64,000 nucleotides of DNA from Pseudovibrio japonicus (GTDB lineage Bacteria; Pseudomonadota; Alphaproteobacteria; Rhizobiales; Stappiaceae), in assembly GCF_014651595.1 (NCBI RefSeq), contig NZ_BMXE01000004.1, positions 520,129 through 584,128 on the forward strand, written 5' to 3'. The position numbers and the translations under genes are program-made. Of this stretch, positions 1 to 9,137 are shown piece after piece. The notes under the pieces are model-generated. The model had not been told where the DNA came from. It ran no database searches and worked only from the letters and a program-made list of their open reading frames with translations. Numbering within the stretch: the stretch's first letter is position 1; the number at the start of each line of letters is the position of its first letter.

Positions 1-2
1 GG

Positions 3-200
3 ACCCCGTCTATCGTAGATCAACGGGTTGTCGCAGTTTATTTTGATAATGATGGCTACGTGAAGTCCGTCGCCGACTATGGCATTGAAGATGGGAAGGT
101 CTTTGATTACCTCGGCCGGAAAACACGCACCGGCGGTGCTGACTATGGTCTCCTGACGCAAATCCTGCGCGGAGCAGCCAACCCAACAGTCGGCCTCTAA
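3..200 (+). CDS. bamE: BamE (SmpA/OmlA) outer-membrane assembly lipoprotein, C-terminal part
   Basis: Only the last 65 codons are inside the window; the start lies to the left. The open frame ends in TAA at 198-200. The visible part has the BamE pattern of a beta-strand with Asp and Gly (VYFDNDGYVKSVADYG), then a short linker and the tail RKTRTGGADYGLL, which resembles the family's Arg-Lys-Thr-x-Thr-x-Gly tail. BamE is a small lipoprotein of the beta-barrel assembly machine that works with BamA and BamD at the inner face of the outer membrane. An intrinsic terminator follows 20 bases after the stop. The family call rests on the C-terminus alone. Confidence 0.72.
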   Translation, partial: TPSIVDQRVVAVYFDNDGYVKSVADYGIEDGKVFDYLGRKTRTGGADYGLLTQILRGAANPTVGL

Positions 201-220
201 GCCTAATTCAGCCTCAATTC

Positions 221-255
221 AAAAAACGGCGCTTGCTGCAAGCGCCGTTTTTTTT
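221..255 (+). terminator. Intrinsic terminator after bamE
   Basis: A long perfect stem with arms at 221-235 and 239-253 encloses a three-base loop and runs into eight T residues. It lies just downstream of the bamE stop and is a strong Rho-independent terminator. The A-tract on the left arm would let it work from the other strand as well. Confidence 0.9.
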
Positions 256-555
256 GTGCACGGCCAACGAATACTGGCCGATGAGATCGACACAGCTGTT
301 CTCGAAAAGAAGCGGTTAGATGAGCAGCAGAGTATACTGCCTGCAAGTTGGGATACGTGGGTGCTTCATAGCCCTGAGCAGGAACTGAGGTGCCTACACC
401 ATCCCCACAAGACGGTCTATCAGGAAGACAGAGATCGGGGGCATTGATAGAGGGCCCTGCCGCGACTGCTCCTCAGCAGGCATTTTCCGTCCTGCCTATG
501 GTTTCCAGATCTTAGCCATACCCTGAACCATCCCAAAGCCCAACAGCGCCACTAC
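256..555. other. Gap between bamE and hppA terminators, nothing recognised
   Basis: About 300 bases between two convergent terminators. A 63-codon frame starting with GTG at 256 has no ribosome-binding site and resembles no family I know, so I do not call it. I see no RNA gene here. Confidence 0.5.
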
Positions 556-558
556 AGC

Positions 559-591
559 AAAAAGCCCGGTCCTGTCCGGAACCGGGCTTCT
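559..591 (-). terminator. Intrinsic terminator of hppA
   Basis: Read on the minus strand, a GC-rich stem (AAGCCCGGTTCC pairing with GGACCGGGCTT) is followed by a T-run at 563-559. It lies 25 bases beyond the hppA stop codon. Confidence 0.9.
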
Positions 592-615
592 TATTCTCGA
601 GTCAGATCAACCAAG

Positions 616-2745
616 CTAGTGTGCCAGCACTGCCAACAGCAGAAGAGCCACAATGTTTGTGATCTTGATCATTGGGTTCACAGCTGGACCTGCAGTGTCC
701 TTGTACGGATCACCAACAGTATCACCGGTCACCGCAGCTTTGTGAGCCTCGGAACCCTTGCCACCATGATTGCCGTCTTCGATGTACTTCTTCGCGTTAT
801 CCCACGCACCGCCACCAGCGGTCATAGAAAGCGCAACGAACAGACCGGTCACGATCACACCCAGCAGCATAGCTCCCAGTGAGGCGAACGCATTCGCCTT
901 GCCTGCAATCGATTCAATCAGGAAGTAGATCACAATTGGAGACAGTACCGGCAGCAAGGAAGGAACAATCATTTCCTTGATCGCCGCTTTGGTCAGCATG
1001 TCAACTGCACGACCATAATCAGGGCGTTCCTCACCCTTCATGATGCCCGGCTTTTCTTTGAACTGACGGCGAACTTCCTCAACCACCGCACTGGCAGCAC
1101 GACCCACAGCGGTCATTGCAATACCGCCAAACAGGAAGGGCAGAAGACCACCGAAGAACAGGCCAACCACCACATACGGATTGGACAATGAGAAGTCGAT
1201 GGACGCCTCTGTCATACCCTGGAAGTACGGAAACTGCTCAGAGTTCGCCACAAAGAACCGCAGATCCTCGGTGTAGGCGGTAAACAGCACCAGTGCACCA
1301 AGACCAGCAGATCCGATCGCATAGCCCTTGGTCACAGCCTTAGTGGTGTTGCCAACAGCATCCAGTGCATCGGTTGTGTCGCGAACTTCTTCAGGCAGGT
1401 TCGCCATTTCAGCAATACCGCCCGCATTATCCGTAACCGGACCAAACGCATCCAGAGCCACAACCATACCAGCCAGCGCCAGCATGGTGGTAACAGCAAT
1501 CGCAATACCGAACAGACCAGCCAGCTGGAACGTGACGATAATACCGGCAATGATCACCAGCGCGGGCAGAGCGGTGGATTCCATTGAAATCGCCAGACCC
1601 TGAATAACGTTGGTTCCATGCCCCGTCTCCGAAGCCCGCGCAATCGCACGTACCGGACGGAAAGACGTACCCGTGTAGTATTCTGTGATCCAGATGATCA
1701 GGCCGGTGACGACCAGACCGGAAACACCGCACAGGTAGAGAGCCGTTGGAGTAAAGCTCACCCCGTTGCTCAGTGTCAGCACCGTGTCCATACCGCCGAA
1801 GACCCAGTAAGTCAGCGGATAGAGTAGGATCAGCGAGATCACAGCTGTTGCGATAAAGCCTCTGTAAAGCGCACCCATAATGGAGTTGGAGGCACCAAGG
1901 CGCACGAAGAACGTGCCAATGATGGATGCCACGGAACAAACCGCGCAGATCAGCATTGGATAAAGCATCGCCGCCTGAAGATTAGGAGTGCCAGCAAAGT
2001 AGATCGCTGCAAGCACCATGGTTGCAACCAGTGTTACAGCATAGGTTTCAAACAAGTCAGCGGCCATCCCGGCACAGTCACCAACGTTATCACCCACGTT
2101 ATCTGCGATGGTTGCCGGGTTGCGCGGATCATCCTCAGGAATTCCCGCTTCCACCTTACCAACCAGATCACCACCCACATCAGCGCCTTTTGTAAAGATA
2201 CCGCCGCCAAGACGGGCGAAGATGGAAATCAGGGATGCACCAAAGCCCAGAGCCACAAGCGCATCAATCACGGTTCTGGACGTTGGGTCCAGCCCCATAG
2301 GCCCCGTCAGAATGAGGTAGTAAACGGCCACACCCAACAGCGCCAGACCGGCAACAAACATGCCGGTGATCGCACCCGAGCGGAATGCAATAGATAGTCC
2401 TGCCCCCAGGCTCTGACTTGCTGCTTGTGCAGTGCGAACGTTCGCTCGTACGGAAACGAGCATTCCGATAAATCCTGCGGAACCGGAAAGAACAGCCCCG
2501 ATTACAAACCCGATAGCCACCGTAACGGACAACAGGTAAGCAACGATCAAGAAGATAACAACGCCAACAAGCGCGACAGTGGTGTACTGACGAGTAAGGT
2601 ACGCCTGCGCGCCCTCTTGAATGGCACCGGCAATTTCCTGCATCCTCGCAGAGCCAGTGTCAGCAGCCATCACGCTGCGAATTGCCCAAATGCCGTAAAC
2701 GACAGAGAGCAAACCGCACGCAATGGTAACGATAAGTTCAGTCAT
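616..2745 (-). CDS. hppA: Membrane-bound proton-translocating pyrophosphatase, K+-independent type
   Basis: A 709-residue integral membrane protein of many helices that hydrolyses pyrophosphate and pumps protons across the cytoplasmic membrane. Pyrophosphate-binding motifs are DVGGDLVGK at about residues 189-197 and the Asp-rich [12 protein letters not shown] at about 215-226. The cation-type signature [10 protein letters not shown] places Lys469 and Thr472 at the positions known to separate K+-independent enzymes (Lys/Thr) from K+-dependent ones (Ala/Ala or Ala/Gly). It is therefore predicted to pump without potassium. The ATG is preceded by the strong site AGGGGAGG. The length is normal for the family. 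In related genomes hppA lies close to thiL; here about 7.6 kb of accessory DNA separates them. Confidence 0.97.
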   Translation of the reverse strand: MTELIVTIACGLLSVVYGIWAIRSVMAADTGSARMQEIAGAIQEGAQAYLTRQYTTVALVGVVIFLIVAYLLSVTVAIGFVIGAVLSGSAGFIGMLVSVRANVRTAQAASQSLGAGLSIAFRSGAITGMFVAGLALLGVAVYYLILTGPMGLDPTSRTVIDALVALGFGASLISIFARLGGGIFTKGADVGGDLVGKVEAGIPEDDPRNPATIADNVGDNVGDCAGMAADLFETYAVTLVATMVLAAIYFAGTPNLQAAMLYPMLICAVCSVASIIGTFFVRLGASNSIMGALYRGFIATAVISLILLYPLTYWVFGGMDTVLTLSNGVSFTPTALYLCGVSGLVVTGLIIWITEYYTGTSFRPVRAIARASETGHGTNVIQGLAISMESTALPALVIIAGIIVTFQLAGLFGIAIAVTTMLALAGMVVALDAFGPVTDNAGGIAEMANLPEEVRDTTDALDAVGNTTKAVTKGYAIGSAGLGALVLFTAYTEDLRFFVANSEQFPYFQGMTEASIDFSLSNPYVVVGLFFGGLLPFLFGGIAMTAVGRAASAVVEEVRRQFKEKPGIMKGEERPDYGRAVDMLTKAAIKEMIVPSLLPVLSPIVIYFLIESIAGKANAFASLGAMLLGVIVTGLFVALSMTAGGGAWDNAKKYIEDGNHGGKGSEAHKAAVTGDTVGDPYKDTAGPAVNPMIKITNIVALLLLAVLAH

Positions 2746-2829
2746 ATTTCCTCCCCTAAGGGTACCCTGCTACTTATGTGTTTGTTTGTAGCAAAAACCG
2801 CACTGCACTTGTGTAATTTCTCCCACACA

Positions 2830-2880
2830 GTGACGGTATATACCTGTCACTATCCGTCAAGTTGCTTTTGACGGATAGTG
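2830..2880. promoter_or_regulatory. Overlapping palindromes upstream of hppA
   Basis: A perfect 13-base inverted repeat has arms at 2848-2860 (CACTATCCGTCAA) and 2868-2880 with a 7-base spacer. A second imperfect dyad (GTGACGGTATATACC followed by TGTCAC) covers 2830-2849 and shares its edge. Neither is followed by a T-run, so an operator is more likely than a terminator. It is 85-135 bases upstream of the hppA start and 46 bases beyond the end of the MFS gene. Confidence 0.6.
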
Positions 2881-2925
2881 GAAGGAAACACCTACCTTAA
2901 AAGACGCTGAATTATTTGGAATTAC

Positions 2926-4143
2926 TCAAACTTTAACTTCCCGTTTCTCAGTAAACATCAGTGAGACAACGAGAATTAGACATAACACAACAAATGGGAA
3001 CACCATTAGGTTGACTGTTTGCCACCCAAACACGTTTAACAATTTCCCTGAGGAAAACGAGGCCGTTGCCACTAAACCAAAGACGAAGAAGTCATTTATG
3101 GACTGGACTCTGTTCTGTTCTTCTGGTCGGTAAGTTTGCGTAAGCAGAGCGGACGCGCCGACGAAAGACAGGTTCCATGCAAGCCCAAGAAAAATCAGGG
3201 AACTCCAGAAAATCCAACGCTCTAGCCCGGTCAAAGCGATCAGCGCGCAAACGGCGTAAAGCAAAAATCCTGTTCCGATAACGGCATCATGACCGAATCG
3301 GCTGATCAAACTGCCCGTAATAAAGCTCGGTGCGAACATGGCAATCACGTGCCACTGGATGCCAAGGGCCGCATCAGAGTTGGTCAACCCGCACCCGACC
3401 ATGGCAAGCGGTGCAGATGTCATGATCAAATTCATGATCGCGTAACTGATCATTCCACAAGAAACCGCCACAAAGAACTTTTGTTGCTTCAGAATCTCAG
3501 AGAGCGGACGCCCACGCTGGTGTTTTTCCATCTTCGGCGGCAAAGGTATTTCCAAAAACGCCACAAAAAACAGTCCGATAAGCATCAGGACCGCTTGCGC
3601 AAGGTAGGTGCCTACAAAAAGAAAGGGCTCAAACATGCCCTGTGTCAGGATGACGGTCTGCGGGCCAACCACCCCGGCAAGAATCCCGCCGGTCAGAACC
3701 CAGGAAATCGCTTTGGGTTTGAACGCAGCACTGGCCGTATCCGCCGCTGCAAAACGTGCTTGTTGGGTAAAGGCCATGACAAAGCCATTACCAAGCGTGG
3801 AAACGCACAACAGCACAAAGCTGCCAATGTAAGCAGCATACGAGGCCAGCAAGGCGCAAAGCACCCCAAACAACAACGCGCCCGCAAGCCCGGCACGGCG
3901 CCCAAAACTGCGCATGATCATACCAGCGGGCAGCGTCGCGATAGCCGTGCCCAGCACAAAAGCAGTCACAGGCAAGGTCGCTAGGGATTTATCTTCAACC
4001 AAAAGAACGGAGGCAAGAATGGATGTAGTTGCAAAAATAATCGGAGGCACACCGCCAGCAAACGCCTGCGCAAGCGCCAAAAGCAGCGCATTGCGCTTTG
4101 CCAATCCGTCATCAATCAACGGAGCCGCCAGAGTATTTGCCAT
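2926..4143 (-). CDS. MFS transporter
   Basis: A 405-residue protein with about 12 hydrophobic segments in two halves of six. The cytoplasmic loop near residue 210 (PPKMEKHQRGRPLSEILK) is the long central loop expected of the major facilitator superfamily, and MRSFGRRAG near residue 80 resembles the loop 2-3 signature G-x-x-x-D-R-x-G-R-R in weakened form. The substrate cannot be deduced. The short C-terminus ends in a charged tail. Upstream of its ATG is a repeat that recurs at 9947, in front of another gene remnant. No hairpin with a T-run follows its stop. It is the first gene of the accessory stretch between hppA and thiL. Confidence 0.85.
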   Translation of the reverse strand: MANTLAAPLIDDGLAKRNALLLALAQAFAGGVPPIIFATTSILASVLLVEDKSLATLPVTAFVLGTAIATLPAGMIMRSFGRRAGLAGALLFGVLCALLASYAAYIGSFVLLCVSTLGNGFVMAFTQQARFAAADTASAAFKPKAISWVLTGGILAGVVGPQTVILTQGMFEPFLFVGTYLAQAVLMLIGLFFVAFLEIPLPPKMEKHQRGRPLSEILKQQKFFVAVSCGMISYAIMNLIMTSAPLAMVGCGLTNSDAALGIQWHVIAMFAPSFITGSLISRFGHDAVIGTGFLLYAVCALIALTGLERWIFWSSLIFLGLAWNLSFVGASALLTQTYRPEEQNRVQSINDFFVFGLVATASFSSGKLLNVFGWQTVNLMVFPFVVLCLILVVSLMFTEKREVKV

Positions 4144-4164
4144 AATTTAGATCTTTCAAAGAAT

Positions 4165-4245
4165 GCAGGAAGGAACCACCAACCTAATCAATTCTACGCA
4201 ATGAGCAACTCAATAGCTCACCAGAACACCAGCAACTTCGGGAGA
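4165..4245. repeat. Diverged direct repeat, copy 1
   Basis: The segment from GCAGGAAGGAACC to beyond AATGAGCAA recurs at 9947-10025 in the same orientation, with roughly 70 percent identity by eye and small gaps. In both places it lies just upstream of a minus-strand coding sequence, so it may be a duplicated promoter or leader region. Confidence 0.6.
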
Positions 4246-4522
4246 TAACGACATAACAAGATGAAAATAGGTCAAGCTTCATCGATAGTCTCGATGATGC
4301 AAGGCCTCAAAGAAAGCGTCCTTTTCTGGAACCGAATTTTAATCATACCAACGGGAACTTCCCTCAACTCGCAACCACAAGGCCCCAGTTTTGGCATAGG
4401 AAGATATTATACTTCACCAAGCAGCACCGGACCGAGAACCTAATTCAGAATCGTCTGATGAAACAACCAGTTGCTTACCAAGTATCGCTGATCTTAGTGA
4501 TGGGTAGGGTTAGGAGGGACCT
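4246..4522. other. Intergenic region before the Rieske gene
   Basis: This stretch carries the divergent start regions of the MFS and Rieske genes. A 60-codon frame from 4261 has no ribosome-binding site or family likeness and was not called. I see no confident promoter boxes. Confidence 0.4.
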
Positions 4523-5701
4523 ATGACGAGAGATGAGGAATACGCACTCATTGAAGAAATACTGGAACTAGACTCCCAAAAATCGGCATTTCTGGACGAA
4601 GCAATCGCTCACTCACCTACCAGCAGGTACGCTTCTGCGGACCGGTTCCTTCAAGAGCGAGACCATATCTTCACCAAGCAGCCCACCATAATCGCCCACG
4701 CCAGCGAACTGCCCGAAGAAAACAGCTTTCTTACGCGCGATTATCTCAATTTGCCCGTTCTGCTGACTCGTGACGAGGATGGTAAAGTTCACGCGTATCT
4801 GAATGTATGCCGCCACCGTGGGGCTACGCTCGAACGAGGGGAGAAGGGATGCAAGCGCCTCTTTTCTTGTCCTTATCATGCATGGACATGGTCCAACAAA
4901 GGGGACTTGGTTCGGGTGCCCCACGAGAAACAAGGTTTTCCTGACCTAGATATGAAAACTCACAGTCTGAGAAAGTTACCCGTAGAGGAGCGCTTTGGTT
5001 TCATCTGGGTCCTAGCTGATAGCAAGACCTCCGAAGCACAAGACATTGATGCTCATTTAGCGCCCCTTACTTCAGACTTTACTGGGTTAGACCTTAGCAA
5101 CCATCACATTGTTGAGGACACCTCGCTTGATTTACCGTGTAACTGGAAAATGTTGATAGAAGGGAGCATTGAAGCCTACCATTTTCGCGTTGCACATAAA
5201 GATACAATCGGCCCGTACTTTCCCGACAATCTATCTACTTATCAGATGCTTGGAGCCCACATACGTTCCGTTCTCCCCCGCAATACTTTTGGCGAGCTTC
5301 GAGACCTGCCCCGCAAGCAGTGGGTCATCAGAAGATATGCAAACATTGTTTACACGGTGTTCCCAACAAGCCTGCTTCTAGCGCAGCAAGATCACTGTGT
5401 ATGGATTCAATTGCAACCTCTATCCGAAAGTATGACGCGAACCCGGCTGGCAACGCTGGCGCCAAACGAATTATCAAACGCGGAAGACATGACCCATCAT
5501 TGGAAGAAAAACCATTCCATTACAGTGAACACACTTCTGGAAGACTTCCAACTTGGTGAGGAAATCCAGAAAAACCTCGCCTGCAATGCTAACACTGTGC
5601 TCACATTTGGCCGGTTCGAAGGTGCTTTAGAGGCATTCAACCGAATGGTCGAACTAAACATGAAACAGAACACCTCAATCAGGGAGCCCGCACTCCGTTG
5701 A
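4523..5701 (+). CDS. Rieske non-haem iron oxygenase, alpha subunit
   Basis: A 392-residue oxygenase of the aromatic-ring-hydroxylating/choline-monooxygenase-like family. The Rieske [2Fe-2S] ligands are visible as Cys96-x-His98 (CRHRG) and Cys116-x2-His119 (CPYHAW). The C-terminal catalytic domain carries the mononuclear iron site EGSIEAYHFRVAH, with candidate ligands His220 and His225. Such enzymes oxygenate aromatic compounds or quaternary amines using electrons from a separate reductase. No reductase or ferredoxin gene is next to it, so electrons must come from an unlinked partner. The start is clear: TTAGGAGGGACCT stands before ATG. The substrate is unknown. An alanine/glycine symporter and an MFS carrier nearby may supply or export substrates, but that is inference. 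Confidence 0.9.
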   Translation: MTRDEEYALIEEILELDSQKSAFLDEAIAHSPTSRYASADRFLQERDHIFTKQPTIIAHASELPEENSFLTRDYLNLPVLLTRDEDGKVHAYLNVCRHRGATLERGEKGCKRLFSCPYHAWTWSNKGDLVRVPHEKQGFPDLDMKTHSLRKLPVEERFGFIWVLADSKTSEAQDIDAHLAPLTSDFTGLDLSNHHIVEDTSLDLPCNWKMLIEGSIEAYHFRVAHKDTIGPYFPDNLSTYQMLGAHIRSVLPRNTFGELRDLPRKQWVIRRYANIVYTVFPTSLLLAQQDHCVWIQLQPLSESMTRTRLATLAPNELSNAEDMTHHWKKNHSITVNTLLEDFQLGEEIQKNLACNANTVLTFGRFEGALEAFNRMVELNMKQNTSIREPALR

Positions 5702-5761
5702 TCTGCTTTCGAAATCTAGGAATATTATCTTCTGATCCTGATAATCCAATATCTCTATTTC

Positions 5762-5880
5762 CTAGGCATCACCGTTCAGCTCGGATACCGCCCTCTCCCA
5801 GAAGTTTAGGGCAGCCACATTGGCTGGAAGTACTCGAGCCTGCCACTGGCCCTTGTGCGCATGTAGGCTGAGGACGAGAC
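5762..5880 (-). pseudogene. Remnant of a GNAT acetyltransferase gene
   Basis: On the minus strand this piece reads HAHKGQWQARVLPANVAA followed by NFWERAVSELNGDA and a stop. That matches the C-terminal part of the intact acetyltransferase at 9228-9716 (KAHTGRWQVRVLPDNVAA, then KFWKRTVSELTDD). The similarity fades upstream, where frames are broken. It is a decayed second copy of the same gene in the same orientation, about 3.5 kb away. A 106-codon frame over 5769-6089 is in another frame and is probably not a gene. Confidence 0.8.
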
Positions 5881-6289
5881 CGGCAGGGTGTACGTTGCCG
5901 AGGTAGGTAACAAGAGGCTTCAGATCCTTGCCCCGAAACCACCTCGGCTGGTGTACAATCCCATATAAGCGTAACGACCATCACCGTTTTTCTGCTTGCA
6001 ACACAACTAGGATTATCTAAGCACCATTGGACGTCCTGTTCTTCAATTTCCAATAGTAGCGCACGGACCAAATAGTCACCTCGCTTCACTGTTCACTCTC
6101 TTTTGGGACGATCGTAATTCACCATGCTTCGATCAATGACTGAGGCAATGTGAGGTTTCCATCACGCTTTCACATAAACATAGCCGTGCTTTGCGCCCAA
6201 AAATAATCATACTAACGACCTACGTAAAACAAGGTGTCTGTGGCTTTATTCGCCGCGCCCGATAACCAAAATCTATATAGGGGAATACC
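5881..6289. other. Gap with probable gene debris
   Basis: Apart from the acetyltransferase remnant beside it, this stretch has only short frames. A minus-strand piece ending near 6089 reads plausibly as protein (RGDYLVRALLLEIEEQD) but cannot be assigned. The ribosome-binding site of the next gene is at its right edge. Confidence 0.35.
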
Positions 6290-6592
6290 ATGCGGATCGC
6301 TTTCCTAAACTGCTACTCACCTTCCACATTCAAAGCCATTATCGACGGTGATGACCGAGAAAAGATGGTTGCGCAGGTATTTGAAAGCGTTGGAGGCAAG
6401 CTTGAAAGCATGATGCTCACTCAGGGGGCATTTGATGCCTTGGTTATTGGTTCTGTTCCAAATCACAATGCTGCGGCAGGGCTTGCTATGGCGATGAAGT
6501 CAACTGGGATGTGCAGTGAGTCTCTGCTTCTTGAGGAACTCAACCTTGAAGATATCCTGGTTCCGGCGCGAAAAGTGCTAGAAGCCAAATAG
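6290..6592 (+). CDS. GYD domain protein
   Basis: A 100-residue protein with the layout of the GYD family, which are small ferredoxin-like alpha/beta proteins. The middle carries FESVGGKLESMMLTQGAFDA followed by ALVIGSVPNHNAAAGLAMA, matching the family's pattern of glycine-rich turn, Thr-x-Gly-x-x-Asp, hydrophobic strand and a helix with alternating Ala. The family's role is unknown; members are thought to act as small dimeric binding or enzyme modules. The start ATG follows AGGGGAATACC. It stands alone between debris on the left and the symporter on the right. Confidence 0.8.
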   Translation: MRIAFLNCYSPSTFKAIIDGDDREKMVAQVFESVGGKLESMMLTQGAFDALVIGSVPNHNAAAGLAMAMKSTGMCSESLLLEELNLEDILVPARKVLEAK

Positions 6593-7016
6593 CATTCGAA
6601 CGAGTTCGTCGGCTCTCCTTGATTTAGGAATACCGTCCCGTCATCAAAGCATGTCTACCAACTAGCTCCCATCGTTGCCTTCAGAGAGATATCGGCTCTA
6701 TGAGCGCAAACGTTGCCCCGGATGCAATACTGGTGAACTTCCCGATAACCTTTGGATTTTTCACTTCTACTTTCGATATTGGCTGCCATACGGTTCTAGC
6801 TTGCTATTCGGTCGCGGAGTAATAATTCACTTAAATCCAATGCCTGTCACCGACACTCTGCTCACCAGAGAACTGACAATTCGCAGCCCTTGGGATCATC
6901 CCATTGACAGGCGAATAATAGGCTCAATCATAGTTTGAAACCGACCCTCAACTGAGGTAAACAAAACCCCCTGCTGCCTGAAACAAGAAAAAGGAAAAGA
7001 GGTCGCGATCGAGACT
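6593..7016. other. Intergenic region before the symporter gene
   Basis: An 87-codon frame from 6675 shows no family likeness and no ribosome-binding site, so it is not called. A purine-rich stretch at 6985-7003 (AAGAAAAAGGAAAAGAGG) could be the ribosome-binding site for the symporter start discussed next. Confidence 0.4.
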
Positions 7017-8459
7017 ATTGTAGATTTTATTAATACAATTTTCTATGACTACGTTCTGCTTGTAGGATTACTTGGTGTAGGTCTTCTAATTACACTTAGA
7101 CTTAAGTTCATACAGTTTCTTCACTTTAGTCACTTCTTTCACGTTCTTCTCAAATCCGGCTCATCAGATCGAAATGGTATTTCTCCGGTGCAATCGCTGT
7201 GCACCAGTTTGGCATCTCGCGTGGGCACAGGAAATCTGGCCGGAGTAGCCGTTGCGCTCACCCTGGGAGGACCAGGTGCTATTTTCTGGATGTGGATGGT
7301 TGCCATACTAGGAATGGCGACCGCCTACGCCGAGAGCACGTTGGCGCAGCTTTACAAAGTACAAGATAAAGAAGGGCAGTTCCGCGGAGGACCAGCCCAA
7401 TACATTATAGCTGGGCTCAAAATGCCTGTATTAGCCCATGCCTTTGCAATTGCTCTTATATTTTGTTCAGGGCTCGTTTTCTCTGCTGTGCAATCCAACT
7501 CTATTGCATCCGCAATGGAGGACGCCTTCGCAATCCCCGAGCTAGTAACGGGCATTGCCGTAACCGTCTTCGCTGGCTTCATAATTTTTGGAGGTATCCG
7601 CAAGATAGCTCAGTTTGCAGTGATTGTTGTACCATTCATGGCTGCTGCATACGTGATTGTCACATTTGGTGTGGTCCTTCTCTATATCGAAGAGGTTCCA
7701 TCGCTCTTACTGAGAATTATCAGCTCCGCCTTCGGGCTCGATCAGGCCGCTGGAGGGGTCACAGGTGGAATGCTGGCAGCAATGTCGAATGGAATTCGTC
7801 GCGGATTATATTCCAACGAAGCAGGCATGGGGACGGTACCAAACATCGCTGCATCCACCTCTCCGAGCCCACATCACCCCGCTACTCAAGGCTTTACACA
7901 AGCAATCGGGGTATTCATCGATACAATCGTTATCTGCACAGCCACGGCTTTGCTCATTCTGCTTTCTGGTGCGTATGAACCGGGCGGTGCCTTAACTGGC
8001 ATAGCTTTAACACAAGCCGCTGCCAGCGAACATCTTGGCTCCGCTGGCTCCTATTTCATTGCCATAGCTATTTTGTTTTTTGCGTTCACGACGATCGTTG
8101 CAAACTTTTCTTATGCAGAAAATGTCGTCTTTTTTCTAAGCCATGGCCGAAGTTGGGCGTTACCCCTGCTTCGCATTGGAGCGCTCAGCATGGTCCTTTG
8201 GGGATCCTTACAATCCGTCACGACAGTCTTTAACAGCGCAGATGCTGCCATGGGTTTCATGGCAACAATCAATCTCTTTGCACTGACACTGCTTTTGCCA
8301 AAAGTGGTGGCCCTCACCAAAGACTATTTCAAATATATAAAGGCAGGACAGGAGCCCAAATTCGACATTTCGGAACATCCTGACTTGGCCGAAGGGGTCA
8401 ACAGTTTAATCTGGACTGAGAAACACGATGCGCCGGACACCACCAATAAGAACGAATGA
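7017..8459 (+). CDS. Alanine/glycine:cation symporter (AGCS family)
   Basis: A sodium- or proton-coupled amino-acid importer with about ten hydrophobic segments. Family hallmarks are CTSLASRVGTGNLAGVA near the N-terminus and YSNEAGMGTVPNIAA in the middle. The first in-frame start of usual type is GTG at 7188, but that would remove the first membrane helix. Upstream the frame stays open and reads like family N-termini (INTIFYDYVLLVGLLGVGLL, later RLKFIQFLHFSHF and NGISPVQ). No ATG, GTG or TTG occurs there, and ATT at 7017 stands 13 bases after AGGAAAAGAGG. I therefore extend the gene to 7017 with an ATT start, giving 480 residues. Either a rare start codon is used, or the start codon has been lost. 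Confidence 0.85.
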   Translation: MVDFINTIFYDYVLLVGLLGVGLLITLRLKFIQFLHFSHFFHVLLKSGSSDRNGISPVQSLCTSLASRVGTGNLAGVAVALTLGGPGAIFWMWMVAILGMATAYAESTLAQLYKVQDKEGQFRGGPAQYIIAGLKMPVLAHAFAIALIFCSGLVFSAVQSNSIASAMEDAFAIPELVTGIAVTVFAGFIIFGGIRKIAQFAVIVVPFMAAAYVIVTFGVVLLYIEEVPSLLLRIISSAFGLDQAAGGVTGGMLAAMSNGIRRGLYSNEAGMGTVPNIAASTSPSPHHPATQGFTQAIGVFIDTIVICTATALLILLSGAYEPGGALTGIALTQAAASEHLGSAGSYFIAIAILFFAFTTIVANFSYAENVVFFLSHGRSWALPLLRIGALSMVLWGSLQSVTTVFNSADAAMGFMATINLFALTLLLPKVVALTKDYFKYIKAGQEPKFDISEHPDLAEGVNSLIWTEKHDAPDTTNKNE

Positions 8460-8518
8460 GGTCCATTTGCCTCCTCCGCAACAACCTCACTGAAAGCGAA
8501 GAACTCAGAACAGAACCT

Positions 8519-8719
8519 TCACTTGGTAGCATCGTAGATAAAGATATCCTCGATCTTCAAATCAAAGACGTGGGCGATCTTGAATGCCAGGGGTAGGCTC
8601 GGATCATAGCGTCCGCGCTCAAGTGCAATAACGGTTTGACGGGAGACATCAAGCTTCTGCGCAAACTGCTCCTGCGTCCACTTCTTCTCACCTCGCAAGG
8701 TCTTTATGTGGTTTTCCAT
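8519..8719 (-). CDS. XRE-family helix-turn-helix regulator
   Basis: A 66-residue protein that is almost entirely one Cro/C1-type DNA-binding domain: WTQEQFAQKLDVSRQTVIAL forms helix 2, turn and recognition helix, followed by ERGRYDPSLPLAFKIAHVF and KIEDIF, as in small stand-alone XRE regulators. The start chosen is ATG at 8719, giving MENHIK; a longer frame upstream overlaps the neighbour. Its ATG overlaps the TGA of the upstream membrane-protein gene by one base (TGATG), so translation is probably coupled. Such pairs usually regulate their own promoter, and a palindrome is present upstream of the pair. Confidence 0.9.
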   Translation of the reverse strand: MENHIKTLRGEKKWTQEQFAQKLDVSRQTVIALERGRYDPSLPLAFKIAHVFDLKIEDIFIYDATK

Positions 8720-9102
8720 CACACGCGCTTCCGGAAAATTGTAACAAGCACTGACCACCGAACCAGAAGAAACGCAGCAAATAGACTGTAATTGATCGGC
8801 CAGACCTGAGGCCAGTTAACCAGGATCATTAAACTCACGATGGCAACAAAGAGTGTCCAGGTACTGCCGAGCATCATCGCTTGGCGGTCTCGCTCATCCG
8901 ATCGCCGGAAGAAACGAATGAACACCCAGCCAATCAGCAGCGCGGCAATTGATGGAAGAAGCGAAGCTCCCACCTGAAGAAATTGCGCTCCCAATGAATC
9001 AGCATAGACCGCCCGTAACGCACAGGCGGCAACGTAAAAGGCCGTCGCAAAAAATGTCTCAATCGTGAAACCAACTTCCTGTTTGATAAATCGATCAGAC
9101 AT
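8719..9102 (-). CDS. Small membrane protein paired with XRE regulator
   Basis: A 127-residue protein with four hydrophobic segments and a charged loop in the middle (FRRSDERDRQAMM). The ATG at 9102 follows AGGAGAGAAGA; an in-frame ATG further upstream lacks such a site. It overlaps the regulator gene by one base, so the two form one operon. The layout of a four-helix membrane protein with an Arg/Asp/Glu-rich loop directly before a short XRE regulator recurs in bacteria, but its role is not established. It may sense a membrane signal or be the target that the regulator controls. I do not recognise a named family with confidence. Confidence 0.75.
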   Translation of the reverse strand: MSDRFIKQEVGFTIETFFATAFYVAACALRAVYADSLGAQFLQVGASLLPSIAALLIGWVFIRFFRRSDERDRQAMMLGSTWTLFVAIVSLMILVNWPQVWPINYSLFAAFLLVRWSVLVTIFRKRV

Positions 9103-9137
9103 TCTTCTCTCCTGCCCTGAGTGAGCAAACATCAAAA

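Noticed and set aside
256..447. 63-codon plus-strand frame after bamE
   Set aside because: GTG start without a ribosome-binding site, between two terminators, with no family likeness.
5769..6089. 106-codon minus-strand frame as a gene
   Set aside because: It covers the acetyltransferase remnant in a different frame; the matching frame is the broken one.
6675..6938. 87-codon plus-strand frame before the symporter
   Set aside because: No ribosome-binding site, unusual composition, no recognised family.
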